From Gonatopus flavifemur (Eukaryota > Arthropoda > Insecta > Hymenoptera > Dryinidae), in assembly GCA_018340375.1 (NCBI GenBank), contig JAFFJZ010000014.1, positions 6,076,001-6,140,000 of the forward strand: DNA of 64,000 nucleotides, given 5' to 3'. The notes beneath the pieces were generated by a model. The model worked only from the letters and a program-made list of their open reading frames with translations. It ran no database searches and was not told the DNA's origin. The position numbers and the translations under genes are program-made. This document shows, piece by piece, positions 11,188 through 23,490 of this stretch; position 1 is the first letter of the stretch; every line of letters starts with the position of its first letter.

Positions 11188-12360
11188 TCAAATTATTGAA
11201 GGTGGGTGTCTGACTCTGACTTTGGATACAGCTAGGTACGGAGTGGATGGCTGGATGTATGCCAAAGCTCGGTTTTCTCCAATAGAATCTTGTATCACCG
11301 GGAACGAATGTAGTTGGTAGAGGTCATATTCTTGACGGGCCAGCAGGGGCACTCCGAGGATGAAAAGTAGCTTCCCTTCTATCACCATGGCATGTATGTC
11401 GGAAATGGTCATGAGTTCGTCAATATGCATCTTGTGCACAAGTGTTGGGAACTCATATTTCCGGGTTATCTGCTGAATTTTGCCGGCGATGTCAATTAGT
11501 TCGGCTGGGGCGATGATTTGAGGATGGACCAGTCCAACTTTGCTGAAAAGGATGGCGTTGGTTAGAGTGGTTATAGCCAACTCGTATTTCATAACTTCCA
11601 ATTCTAGCTGTTGGATCCATGATAAACCTGCGTTCTTATGGGCTCGGAGGTCTTCTTCTTTCTGCTGGGCTAATACCGCCTTGAGAATTATCTCGGTACG
11701 GTTTCGTCCAGCGAGAGTGGCGTTCTTCAGTCTCTCAAGCTTACAATGCACTCCATGGAGTTCCGATTGAGTGATTATCGCCTGTTTTTCCAAGAGATGG
11801 GTCACTCTTAGCTGTTTTTCATGGAGTTGATCGATCTCGTTGGAGAAGAATTTGGCATCCTAATGGGTAAGAGTCCCAAACAGGGTCCTCGATATTTCTC
11901 CAATCGGTGCGAATGGAGCCTCCCGCCGGTAAAAATTCCTTTCTTTATGCCCAGCGTTAGGGTCCATCCGGAACCTTTCTGTTGGGTCGACTAGATCCAC
12001 TAGCTGGGCTTCAGATTGCTCCAGATAGTTTATTCGGTGTCGAAGATGGTCAGCAGCAGGTCGGAAACTACATTCGAAATCCATTCTCATGTTGCAGTGC
12101 TGTACAACTTCATCCAGCTGGGTCAGGATTGATGGTTTCCGCTCTAAGAGGGCCTTAACGTTGACGTAAGTGGCGATCCTCCAGTTGATGCGGATGAGCC
12201 GTATGTCCTCCAGTTGTTCAAAATGAATACCAGATCCGTGTGGTAGTGAAGTAATAAAATGGTCGTTTTGGGTAGGAAGGGCTAGGTCCTGGAGAACAGG
12301 TGCCGTTCCCGCCAAATTTATCAAGAGTATAACTCCAAGAGCGTACATGGCGAAGTTCAT
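11188..12360 (-). pseudogene. env: Env (F-type fusion glycoprotein) of errantivirus-like element B, truncated
   Basis: A 390-codon minus-strand frame with one stop (TAG at 11860-11862); both halves are in phase. The start shows a signal-peptide-like hydrophobic stretch (ALGVILLINLAGTAPVLQ). A basic site (YRREAPFAPIGE) is followed by an ISRTLFGTLT stretch like the fusion-peptide region of insect Env/baculovirus F homologues, and a coiled-coil-like region follows. In such elements Env is a membrane glycoprotein. The C-terminal transmembrane segment and tail are absent: the frame runs into unrelated sequence at about 11190-11210. It is a broken remnant of an endogenous retrovirus-like insect element. 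Confidence 0.75.
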
Positions 12361-12387
12361 AACTGGTCAGAGTCGAATGTACAACAA

Positions 12388-13578
12388 TCAATGCGCAGGT
12401 CTCAATTCATTGACATGTTTAGTAATTTGTTTCCCATAAGGAACTTCGATTACGGCGTTATTCCGATCTGACAATTCAACTATCTTATATGGGCCCACGT
12501 AGGAACTCTCCAGTTTTCCTCGCTTGCGTTCTCTTAGTACATAGACTAGATCGCCGACATGAAATTCACGAGGATTCGCACGTTGGTCATAGTAACGTTT
12601 CGATCTTTCTTCAGCACCGCGTAGGTTTGATCGTGGAATCTCGCGTATCTCGTCCAGTCGATTCACCAAGTCCATCAGATAGGATCCATATGTCTCCAAT
12701 CTTCCAGGAGAAGGGAAAGAACTAGGCGAACGTGCGAGTCTCCCGAATACAAGTTCGTACGGCGTGAATTTAGTTTCCTCGTGAACGGCGGTATCATATT
12801 AGAACATCGCGAAGGAAACTAGGTCGTCCCAATCGTGGTACTCATCTACAAAAGCTCTTAGGCAATTACCGAGCACGGCGTTGCTACGCTCAAGCGAACC
12901 GTTCGCTTGACGGTAATGACCGGAGGGAGTTAAATGCGTTATTTTAGAAATTTTTGCTGATCTGTGGAGCAACTCGTTAACAAAGGAGGTGCCCCTGTCG
13001 GTCGATATTACTCGCGGACTACCGTATACAGATATAAAGTTCCGTGCGAGCGCATTTGCGATCGTTTTTGACTTAATGTTTGGGACCGGAATTGCCACGC
13101 AGTACTTGGTTAAAAGGTCCTGAATGGTTGGTATATGAAGGTTTCCCCTGGCCGTGATGCGGAGAGGGCCCACAGTGTCTGAAGCTATTTTATAAAACGC
13201 GTCAGGTGGAGTGTCGGTCAATAGCATGGGCTGTCGCGTTTTTATTCGCTCCAAGTTTTGGAGTTGACAGATGGGACAGCTTTTGATGGATGTTTGGACA
13301 TCTCCCCGCATTCCCGACCAGTGAAAACGTTCTCTCAGCCTTTTATAGGTTTTTGCGACACCTTTGTGACCGCCCGTGGGACAAGCATGACTTTCTTCAA
13401 TCAGTGCATTTCTCTCTTCTTTCTCTGGTGTGATGATCTCACCTAAACATATGGTTATATTAACGTTGTTGTTTTCGAATATTTTATTGAGAGAGTTTCT
13501 AAGGAAATTCTTAGAGAATTTCCTGACATTGTCCTGTGAGTCAGGTAGTCTGAGGGACGTCACTTCGATCAATCCCAT
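12388..13578 (-). pseudogene. pol: Integrase of element B
   Basis: Zinc-binding part with SHACPTGGHKG and CPICQLQN, then the core: IASDTVGPL, ISTDRGTSF and NGSLERSN carry the D, D and E. The core ends in VSFAMF at a TAA (12799-12801); the same phase continues with HEETKFTPYELVFG and a C-terminal domain (FHVGDLVYVL, SSYVGPYKIVEL) to the stop at 12388. So there is one nonsense codon in about 397 codons. It lies immediately upstream of env in the direction of transcription, the normal pol-env order. Confidence 0.85.
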
Positions 13579-13602
13579 TGCTTCTTTGAGATTTTCTAGG
13601 CA

Positions 13603-14307
13603 TCACAGCACGTCGGAAATTTCGATTGTGCTGTAGCTCGCGGTTTTGTATATAGTCGTGAGAATTCGAGTTTCGCCATGTCGTGATACAAGAACTTGGC
13701 CCACCCAGGGTTTTCGCCGTGAGAGTTCAAAACTATCAACCAGTCCCAAATCTGAGAGAGTTTGGGAGCTGCCTGATAGGGCATGGAAGTCAACGGCGAG
13801 GAAGTGCGCATAATTGTCCTTCCTAGCCGTTAGTCCCTCTTTCGTTAGTTTTATGTTTCGCATGTTTTGAACGGGGGCCCAATTTTGTTCTGGAATCACA
13901 GAACGGTCTTTGGGCTCTTCGTCAAAGAAAGAGAATGACCAATCAGGGATGAAGACTCCCAGTACTTCCCCATGAAACGATGGCCTGGGCTCGGAGTCCG
14001 GCTCTGGAGTGGGCGGAGCAGGACGCGGAGTGGAGTTGACGAAGGGCAGTTTTGGGTTTGGGTTCTGCCGCGGGGAAAGTCCCCCGGGGGCATTACCTGA
14101 CCCTGCCACGATGGAACGACCGGCATCGATGACGGTGTTCCTAGTTTCGTCGGCTGAATCTTCTGATTCGCTGTCGGATGGTGAAACAACAGTTCCATTA
14201 TCTTCCGAATGCAAAATAGTGGATTCGGCCATGGTTTCCGGTTGTAGCTCGAAAAATGGTTCTTCATCTGATCCCTCGGGACTGGAGTCCTCAGCGGGCT
14301 GGGACAC
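13603..14307 (-). pseudogene. pol: Pol spacer segment of element B, between RNase H and integrase
   Basis: A 234-codon frame, acidic and Pro/Ser-rich at first (SPEGSDEEPFFELQPE, TPRPAPPTPEPDSEPRP), then folded-looking (VLGVFIPDWSFSFF, NYAHFLAVDF). No catalytic motif. It sits between the RNase H block and the integrase zinc finger and is separated from both by frame changes. A linker of this kind is seen in several long insect Gypsy elements, but I cannot name its function. Confidence 0.5.
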
Positions 14308-14571
14308 TCTGTCCGGTTCGGGATCGCTGTCCTCGTCCTCACTCAGATCGGCGAGTTGAGGGGATAAGCTAACTCGCCTGCCGCTAGGTAGAGCCCCGTC
14401 ACTGAAATTGGGGGTTATTTGACGACGCGGCGTTTCTTGTGCTTGTATTGGCCCTGTTTCGGCGGGATCATTGCGGTGCCGACGCTTTACCCTGGTGGCA
14501 ATGGTACTTTCGTCTAAAACAGGTGGCGGTCTTGGGCTCCCTGGTGTGATCGGAAGTGTTCTGGCGATGGG

Positions 14572-15950
14572 TTACGGTTTTGCCGGGTTTCTTGAAAGCA
14601 CGTCCGCGTTTTTATTTATTTTCCCGGGCTTATAGACAACCTTGTACTGACAGTCAGCCAGTTCAATACGCCATCGCATCAGACGCGAACTTGGGTCCGA
14701 AACCGAATGTAGCCACACTGAGGGGTTATGATAGGTCACGACAGTGAATTCGCGTCCCTCAAGTATGGGCGGAAATGTTGTGCGCCGGATACTATCGCGA
14801 GACATTCCTTTCCGATCGTAGAATAATCCAATTCTGCGGCTTGTAGTACCCTGGAAGCATACGCGATCGGCAGATCTTGTCCTAATTTACCCTGACTCAG
14901 GATGGCCCCAATTGCTTCGTTGGATGCATCCGTTGTCAAAATGAACGGTTTTTCGAAGTCCGGGTATTGCACAATGGGTTCTGTGGAGGGAGCATTCCGG
15001 AGATCTTCGAAACTACTCTGTTGTTCAGGGCCCCAATTAAATTCTACCGTTGATCTCAAGAGGTTCGATGAGGGTTCGGCTCTTTTTGAGTAATCTTTGA
15101 TGAAACGGCGATAATAGCCGGTGAGACCAAGGAATTGCCGGATGTTCGTTTGGGAACGAAATATCGGAAGGTTCATGACCGCGTTCATTTTACTGGGATC
15201 GGGGCGTACGCCTTCGCTGGTGATAACATGGCCCAAATAGACGACTTCGCGCCTGAGAAATTGACATTTCTCCGTTTGAAGCATCAAATGGGCCTGCTCC
15301 AACCGACTCATCAGCTTCTCCACGCGAACACTATGCTCGTGGAGATCTCTGGCAAATATAACAATATCATCGAGATATACGAAAAGCTCGATTCCCTGTA
15401 ATCCAGCGAGGACGCAATCCATTAGGCGCTGGAAAGTGGCTGGGGCATTTTTCAGCTCAAATGGCATACGCACGTATTCATAATGTCCCCGAGGAGTGGA
15501 GAAAGCGGTCTTTGGCCGATCCTCAGGTTCCATTTCGATTTGATGAAATCTGCTCGTCAAGTCGAAAACAGAGAAATATTTAGCATCCCCCAACTTGCCG
15601 AGAATATCGACAATATTTGGAAGAGGGTATGCATCTCCAACTGTTTTCTCGTTGAGTGCGCGAAAATCGATTACCATCCGCCAGCGCGGATTTCCTTCGG
15701 AATCCGCTTTCTTCGGGACAATCGACAAGGGTGAATTGTATGGCGAACTGGAGGGTTGTATAACTCCATCGGCCAAAAGCTTAGAAACCTGATTTTCGAT
15801 CTCCTGCTCATGCATACGGGGGTATCTATATCGACGCGGATGTATGGACATTTGATCCGTTGTAGGAATGTTATGTTCTGTATAAGAAGTTGCTGGGAGT
15901 GGATCATCCGGTATGTAAAACGCGCAGAGTTCTTTTCTAATATTTTATGG
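14572..15950 (-). pseudogene. pol: Reverse transcriptase-RNase H of element B
   Basis: RT: QPSSSPYNSPLSIVPKK, WRMVIDFRALNEKT, FSVFDLTSRFHQIEM, RMPFELKNAPATFQRLMD and the catalytic VYLDDIVIFA, then FLGLTGYYRRFIKDYSK. RNase H: FILTTDASNEAIGAILSQ and STIGKECLAIV, with the C-terminal VVYKPGKINKNADVLSR in another frame after a shift around 14740-14800. A second shift near 15850-15900 separates it from the protease frame. Clear Ty3/Gypsy polymerase of the errantivirus type. Confidence 0.9.
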
Positions 15951-17050
15951 ACATGATCGCGCTCCTCAGGGCTGAGGTGCGATACGTCTATCATTTCCTT
16001 GATCTTTGCTACACGCTCTAGGGGTGACAACTCCGGAGCTGAGTCAATTTCGGTGTCTTTTACTCCGTAGGGGATCAATTCCTGGGGTGATATTTCGAAT
16101 TCTACGTCCCTTTCGCTGGGATTGATAGCAAGTACGTAGCGAACGCCACCATGGTGAGTAACGGCTGCGTCCCCTAGGTACAGATGATCTTTCAGATTCA
16201 GTCTGGGGGGGTAGCCCTCAGTCAGATCTGAATCTTTGGGTGGTACTGGTATGACTTGCCTAGTTCTAGCCTTGATGACTGGAATTTTGCTAGGCTGAGG
16301 AGTTAATTCAGGCTCTCTCGTTTCCTCACATGGGAATGTCAGGACGGGATCTCGTATTCCCTGGGAGACGCAGACTTGAGCATGAATTGTATCCTCGGAT
16401 TCATCATGACAGCCAGTGAACGGAATAGGGCGAATAGGCCTACTCTGGGTCACTAGTGTGTTATGATGAAACGAAATTTCAGCTCTTTCCAGTCGCAGGT
16501 ACTCTAGACCAAGAATTCCGTCGAATGGTAACGGAAAATCCACGACGTGGAAAACGACTGGTGGATCAAAGATGTTGATTTGAGCGGTCCCCAGAGTATG
16601 GATTCCATCGGAAGTAATCCCCGTGATCCGGATAGTCGCGTTTCTTTCTACCAGCACGTGAGGTTCAAGAGATTGAGCTTTGATGAGGTTCACCACAGAA
16701 CCCGTATCGATTAAGAAGTGGGCCCCATCGGGCCTTGAATGGGGACCGCGCAGATTCACCGAAGGAAGTGTGTCGATCGGTTTTTCCCCACCACACGAGT
16801 CTTGGGCTTCGTTGAATCTCACATTCCTCGAGCGCTGTTCGATTTGGGAGGTGCCCGATCTCGCGCTGGTCGATCGGGCTCCCTGGGAGTTCAAAGGCAC
16901 TTCCCTTCCAGAGGCATTGACTTCCCTAGGAGCTCTTGTGGCAGGAGAAGGAGATCCACTGAGGTAGGGTCTCCTTCCCCTATGAGCCGACGCGAAGTGA
17001 CCCGGCTTTCCGCACTCGTAGCAACGAAAATCTCGGTTGAGACGCGACAA
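15890..17050 (-). pseudogene. pol: Nucleocapsid zinc knuckle and protease of element B
   Basis: Near the start is a knuckle CYECGKPGHFASAH, with His in place of the last Cys. A Ser/Arg-rich linker follows, then the aspartic protease motif HFLIDTGSVVNLIKAQ and PLPFDGILGLEYL. The C-terminal part leads to the RT; the frame shifts near 15890-15900, so the last 70 codons of the open frame are out-of-phase translation. The protease would cleave the polyprotein. Confidence 0.75.
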
Positions 17051-17155
17051 AATACTCCGAGGGGCACCAGAAGATGTGGGTGTGGAGTTTTGTTTATCAG
17101 GCGTCCCAGGAATGTTACTAGTTGGATGATTTTGAGGGCGAGACGATGGGCCTGG

Positions 17156-18073
17156 TTAAGCTAGTGCCGATTCCCATAATCGCGGTGAGGGACTCCTCGT
17201 TTCGGTTCTATAATCCTTGTCATCTCGTCGATAATCAGTTGCGAACGCATTGTAGCTTCGTCCATCATAGCGATAAGGCGAAGGTGAGCACGACCTATCG
17301 TGATAGGGACTGGCGAATCGGCTATAAGCGGTCGGCGATTGCCGATACCTGGATCCATCGCGTGACTCACGATAGCGAGAATAGTCGGGCTGACGATCGG
17401 CCGCATAATAGGAACGGTGAACAGCTTCGCTATCTCGCGGGTCATAACGTGGCGTTCCCCAGGAACGAGCACGACTCGACAGCCCACATTCTGTTCCTTT
17501 GGTGATTTTGATCGCGTCTTCTAAGGTTTGCGGCCTAGTCGGCGTAACGCGGGATTCCAACTCGTAGGGTAGTCCGTTTAGATAAGCTCTAAGAGCGGTG
17601 GTATTCAGGATTTCCTTAGCATCGTCTCCTGGGACACCACCGTTCATGTCTTTCAAAGCGTTCAACGCTCCACGGACTAGATGATTTGCCCGGGCTGAGT
17701 ACCGCGACACGTTTTCATCGCGGCGCATTCGGAGATCATTCAGTTCAGAATGAAAATAATCGAAATCCCTGTGGGGCGCAAACTCCGATTTTGAATGTTT
17801 GATGAGAGATGCAGAGGTCTGAAATTCGAGACCCGCCACACTCAATCTTGCATCGCCCGTTAACTTCGCCAGTACGCTCTTGACGTACGAGAGTTCACAC
17901 CCAGCAGGAATTTGGGAGTGTCCATTTTCCACATCTTGGACGAAGTTACTCAAGGGTAGGTTTCGCCCATCGTAGAATGGGATATGCGTGAAAGCTGACT
18001 GAACTCCCAAATATTCGGTTAGGGAGGTGACAGCTCCGACCAGGGTCTCATCCAGGGTTTCATTGTGGGCCAT
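17156..18073 (-). pseudogene. gag: Gag of element B
   Basis: A 305-codon open frame starting at an ATG (MAHNETLDETL). The order is a matrix/capsid-like helical region (THIPFYDGRNLPLSNFVQDV, EFQTSASLIKHSKSEF, NDLRMRRDENVSRYSARAN, LRAYLNGLPYELESRV) followed by an Arg/Tyr/Ser/Asp-rich tail that could bind RNA. The end of this frame (17156) lies about 105 bp before the zinc-knuckle frame. It would form the particle of the element. The frame itself looks intact; the element as a whole is not. Confidence 0.75.
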
Positions 18074-19000
18074 GGTTATTCTCGATCAAAACAAGAAGGG
18101 ACAACCTAATGTGATAACACATGCACACAAACGTCAATGGTAACACAAATGGCAACTCATATACAACAACAGCATTTGGGGATTTTTCTGTGCGATCGCC
18201 GGGGTCAACATAGAGCGGTTAAAACTGCGCATAGAACTGTTACTGTTTGTTTCGAAATTTCTTTGGTTCCACATACATTCTCCCGCTTATTTGAGGGTTC
18301 AAATTGGACCCTCCCGGCTGCGAGCACAGTTCGGGACAACGTCCCGAACTCACGAAGAGGGGCATGCCGTTGGACCACCATGAAAGAGGGTGGCGAAGTC
18401 CCAACTTTTGGAAGGGCCTCCCGTGCAGTGCACATGGCATATTCACTGTGACACAGCGGGAGAATCCAACTCCCCTGACAATAATAAAACTGATTCTATA
18501 GATCCGGTACTTTCTGCCAAATCCGTATCTCCCGCAAAACAGTTTCCAGTTGGACTTCCCGGCTTGCAAGAGCAGCTCAAGGTGACTGCCTCGAACTCTA
18601 AGTAGAGGGGTGTGTTAGCTCCGCCAAGAAAAAGGGCGGCGATCGGCCAATCCTTTGGGAGGACCATTCCTTGCCAAACCTTCATGGACATCGTATGGCT
18701 CGAACTTATGAGACAACGTGGCAGGGCTTAGAGGAATGCCTGCTGCTGCCAAAGCGAGCTATGACGTCTGGTTCGGTACACATCGACACGTTCACCGCAC
18801 TCACAGCAAGGAGAACCACTCGGTTTCCCGGAGACAGCACAGCAATTTCACCCGGAATCCATGGGACGTTAGCCCATGGTATGATTCTCGAGAGGGGACT
18901 CCCAAGAGTACTCAGCCTTAAAAGTTCCAAGGTTGTGTCTGTATAGTAGAGGATTCCCAACTCAGCTCAACCTCCGAGTTAAATGTCATTACTCTCAGAG
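18074..19000 (-). other. Leader or LTR-side region of element B
   Basis: GC-richer than its surroundings, with no coding motif. It contains a diverged duplication: about 18293-18425 resembles about 18540-18670 (shared order: 'ttggac..tcccggct', 'cgaact', 'gaggg', 'cctttgggagg/ttttggaaggg', 'ttgccaa/cgtgc'). It may be the LTR plus leader of element B, but no second LTR exists in the window for comparison. Confidence 0.35.
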
Positions 19001-19599
19001 CTGAGCAAAATACCATCCTCCAGTTTAACGATGAACACCCCATTTGACGATACATATATATATATATACATTCCATTCACTCGAAAAACCCCACTCTTCA
19101 CGGAGAGAATCAAATCCCAATGTTTCCGATTTTACACAGGACCGAATTAAAAAATTAATTGCTATTCTCATACCGCAGTATTTTGTATTATGTGAACAGA
19201 GGTGTAGACACCGATGGACGTCTTAGTGTCATGCACAATGAAACTTATTGATTACACGAGATGTACACGAAATCAATGCGCAATTACGCTTTGCGCATCT
19301 AATTATCACTTGTTCAATATGTACGATAACTCCAATGATAAAACATAGTATTGAAAGAAAAAAGGCAGACCATGTTCTTATTTAGACATGCAGGAAGAGG
19401 GTTTATAATTGGTGAGTAAACCATTCTTATCGCATCGCTGTAATGAGTGAATTCAAAAAGTAAATATCATTGGAAAGATCATGTATGAGAATTTAAGAAA
19501 CGTGAAACATTTCCCTTGCATCTTGAGAATTGCTTGCGTTATTGATGAAAATTATGCTTCAAGAGATACCAACTTATCATTCGAGTGAACATTTTTTTG
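19001..19599. other. No gene seen
   Basis: AT-rich sequence with a short TA run at about 19050-19068. Nothing else was recognised. Confidence 0.5.
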
Positions 19600-20796
19600 T
19601 AAGGTCCCAGACAACATTGAGAGTTCTAAAAGAATCCGCGAAGAATTCTCGGATGTTCGAAAGAATTCTTCAGGAGCACCAAAAGTAATCGGAAGAATTC
19701 TGGTAGAATATATTCAGAATTCTGAAATGTCCAACCAATAGAGCATTCTTGGTGTTCTTTTTTCATTACATTAGAATTAATTATGAACTCACCAGAGAAT
19801 TCTTTGAGAACATTGAAAGTGTAAATAAAGAGCAAATCAAGACTTTTCAAGAAACTCGTTTCTTTAATAGAAGGAGTTATTTCGAATTTCAAATGTATCT
19901 GTTAATTGGAGAACTCATAAATTGGATAATATAAAATTAATTCACATTGGGTACATTGGAATCAATACACAGTTTTATTCAAGTATTTAAATGATTTTCT
20001 ATTCGTTTGTTATTGAATATTTTTTCCTGCCTGCACAAGAAGAATTTATACTTGACATTGGAATTTGAGAGAATTCAACGTGCATTCTGATGTATAAGAG
20101 TTTAGTTTTGAATTTGAACAAATTTTTGTTTAAAAATTATTCTTCAAAGAAGTGTAATTGGAATCCCTATAAAACTATCGTCAATTTGAGATGTCAATTA
20201 TTTTCGAAATAATAATATTTCAAATAACACAAACTCCCACAGAGGACATTTCAGTATCTCTCAGTATACTGATGAAATCACCCCCCGGAACGTTTTATTT
20301 GAGGTTTTTTTTAATATTCATTCAATTTTTCGTATTGATAACAATTATTTATTACAATTCTTCATAAAAGCATGAATATTGACGTGATAAGAGAACATAA
20401 ATTACTTGAATTTTAGGGTGAAAAGAAAAAAATTCCAAAAAGATATTTAAAACTTCCGCCAATAAGTTGGTTTGGCATGCACGAACTGGAAAACATATGA
20501 TCTTATTAGTGCCATCCACACCTCCAACGAATCCACAAATAATTCTTTCGGATTGAATAGAGAACACCGCACGAGTCAATATCATTGGACATATGAGAGT
20601 TCTTGAATCGCATTTTAAGAGTTGGTTTCGAACATTTTACAAACTCCACAAATCATTCAGAAGAATTCTCTGAGAATGCCATATGTTCTAAATGAACTCT
20701 GGAAGAACTCAATGCTGAGAGTTCTTGAGAAGTTCATGTTAAGAATTCATATGGCATTCTTTCGAACCTGTCTTGCTGTCTGGGGTCTCTTTGAAC
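19600..20796. repeat. Possible 1.2-kb element with imperfect inverted ends
   Basis: The left end reads GGTCCCAGACAACATTGAGA and the complement of the right end reads GACCCCAGACAGCAAGACAG; similarity fades after about 35 bp. Both flanks contain many AGAATTCT-type palindromes. No target duplication was identified and there is no coding content. Weakly supported. Confidence 0.3.
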
Positions 20797-21407
20797 TGAA
20801 TCTATGAAACAGTCTGAAACTTTCAAGGAAGAATCTGTGAAATTCATCGTAAAATCAAATCACGCGATTCTAATAATTCATTCATGTATGTATATTGATT
20901 TTCAGATTTTTTTTGTATCAATTTCACACCATAACATGATGAAACCTTTGAGAGGAATTCTGGAAATTAAGTCATATAGTGTTGAAAATTCATGCGTTCT
21001 TTTACATCAATTTTTATAATGTTGTGGCTTGAATTTCAAAATTCTGTCTATTATTTTGGGGATACAAAAATGTTTGAAAATTGATACACAATTGTGTGTG
21101 TTAGTTGCTTCCAAACTTTTCATATTGAATTCCAAACAGATTTTTCTAACAGTGTAGAAGAGAGGAAAAAGGAAAAATTCCATGCCCTATCGTCGCACCA
21201 ACACAGTCCCGTAGGTATTATTTGTAACCTACGCATTGATTTCGGCTATCATACACCGTATGACACTTCATTGGTGCATAACGCACGAAAAAATGTACGG
21301 TTATGGTACACTAGAATTTGGTTTATACAACCAAATACGTTGGGCTATATTTGGCTCAGCCAATTGCTTTGTTGTGAAAACCGAACGAAATAGTATACGC
21401 TCACTTA
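20797..21407. other. No gene seen
   Basis: AT-rich DNA with short random open frames only. Nothing recognised. Confidence 0.5.
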
Positions 21408-21416
21408 GCTCAAGTT

Positions 21417-21567
21417 GGTAGGGGGTCTTTTGGCCGAGAAAGTTTTTGGCCGAATCGACATGATTTGACAATCACAAGTCGCTTTCAGAGAACACTGGGA
21501 AATGACTAGCGATTGTCAAATCATGTCGATTCGGCCAAAAACTTTTTCGGTCAAAAGACTCCCTACC
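21417..21567. mobile_element. 151-bp Mutator-like MITE with 9-bp target duplication
   Basis: Two arms of about 60 bp form a near-perfect inverted repeat, starting GGTAGGGGGTCTTTTGGCC on the left and GGTAGGGAGTCTTTTGACC on the complement of the right, around a loop of about 40 bp. It is flanked by identical 9-mers GCTCAAGTT at 21408-21416 and 21568-21576. Nine-base duplications are typical of Mutator-like elements, although other superfamilies with 8-10 bp duplications are possible. No coding capacity. Confidence 0.8.
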
Positions 21568-21576
21568 GCTCAAGTT

Positions 21577-23490
21577 ACAACTTCCAGTTGGTCATGGGAA
21601 CCAAACGCTTTGAAAGGCATTAATTGAATATTACACTTCGTGATGCATTGTTTCTGGTGGAAAATGATTCATTGAGCTCCAACATTGAGACTTGGATCGT
21701 TTTTGTATAATTATTACGTTCAACAAAATGTGTCGAATGAAATTTAGATTAGGTTGAAACTGAAACCACAAACGGTACAAACAATCGAGCCAATGAAACG
21801 TTTGTATCGAGGAATATTGTTTTGGAATAATCATGAACACGTTGATTCTCTATGTGCAAGTACAAATCAAATTCATTCAGGTTCCTTCAAAGAACTCAGG
21901 GTATAAAAATACAAAGATAGGTTTTCTTTCACATTTTCCATAAATTATATTGATGAATACAAATTTCTAATTAACAAAGAAGCATATTCCAGCTTTACAT
22001 TTCTCATGTAAGGTCATAATGTTGGTTTAGAAATATTCAAAATCAAATTAGAATAGTCGAATGATTGCAATCAGAACTACGCTATAATTCAATTAGGTAT
22101 ATAACTCAAACACGAACTCAAGAAATACTCTGAGATCTTAACAAATATTCACAGATTTTAAGAAATATTCTCCAATTTTCCATTGAAGATTACTGTATTC
22201 TCGAACTGCATTTTTTTGTGTAGATTTTATCCCGGAAAAGTCTAAAAAAAAAAATTTTTTTCTACGGAATGTCTTCTTTATTTCTAATCAAATCTATCAG
22301 AATGTAGTGACCATATAAAAGTTGTCTCGCCTGAACGGATAGTTCTCACAACCAACCCGTCAATAGCCAATTGTTCTGAGTTATCACAACTATATCATTT
22401 TTTTGTATATTCAAATTGACTTGAAATAGTATGAAAGGAAAAGGATTGAAGGAGCGAGAAAATCGAGTTGTCGAGTTTTGACGGTATTCCACCGCACTGT
22501 CACCATTTTGTTACGGATGAGTTCGAAACGTTAATCGGACTCTCCGTAACTTCGTTTCCAATGATGGAATTTATTGAAAGCGAGAATTTTAATATCAACC
22601 CGAGCGGCGAGGCTGATATGTTGGTTGGCTCTTACCGTCTGAGGCATCGGAATACCTTGCTTCTCGCTCCGGGAGTGGATGAGGACAGGGTCGTGAATGT
22701 GTATCATTTAAGACAAATTCATTATGGAATATTCAATATATTCTGAAAATCATTATGTAGATAGAATTTTACAATAAAAACACGATTCATGTCGTGGTTG
22801 CAACTTATCTGATATTGAGATTTCCATATGGATATAACTTTGATTTGGTGCGACGAACGAGATGAAAGGAATAGATCGAGATACAATCGGGAAATAGACG
22901 CTACAACCAGGTAGAATCAGAGTAATGGGAATACGGACTTACCCAAAACTGCGAGCAGGTCGCGAACAAAGAGCGTGTGCTAAGATCAGCCGAACTGAGC
23001 CGTCGAATACTTGCCACCTGTTTTCGAGCACGTTTAAACTACGCGATCGACCCGAAATTTCGAATGTTTTTGAAGAAATTTGAAGGAAATCAATAAAACT
23101 GAAAATATGACGGCACCGTAGAACCACATAACTCCGCGAATTTAGGAATGTTTCCTTCCTTACTCCCCCAAACCGACGGATCCGGGGAAAATACGGACTC
23201 CAATGGCACAGAAAATGGACCTTGGAATATCCATCTCGTGAGCGGAAGGGCCCCGAATTCTCTCCATAGAATTTTGTCCCTTCATAGCTCAGGTGATGGA
23301 TATTTAAACGTAAACTTCTTAATTTATTTTACCAGGGGGAAGTATAGACCCCTAGTGGAATTTTCTCTGCCATTGCACCCGCGAATTCGCCAGAGTGTCA
23401 AAAAGGGGGGGGGGGAAACAAAGAGGGAAACACCCGGGTAAACTCACCAAGGAAGAACGCGAGGTTAAAAAGTCGAAAAAAGACTGAGGA
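21577..23490. other. No recognised gene; one unassigned short frame
   Basis: Mostly AT-rich DNA. A frame at 22468-22746 (92 codons, opening with GTG) encodes a plausible acidic peptide (SVTSFPMMEFIESENFNI) but matches nothing I know and has no clear start. A G run lies at about 23405-23415. Confidence 0.4.

Noticed and set aside
13896..14359. Overlapping plus- and minus-strand frames
   Set aside because: Shadows of the element B pol spacer in GC-richer DNA.
22468..22746. Possible host exon (92 codons)
   Set aside because: No ATG start, no recognised domain, no clear splice context; surrounded by repeats.
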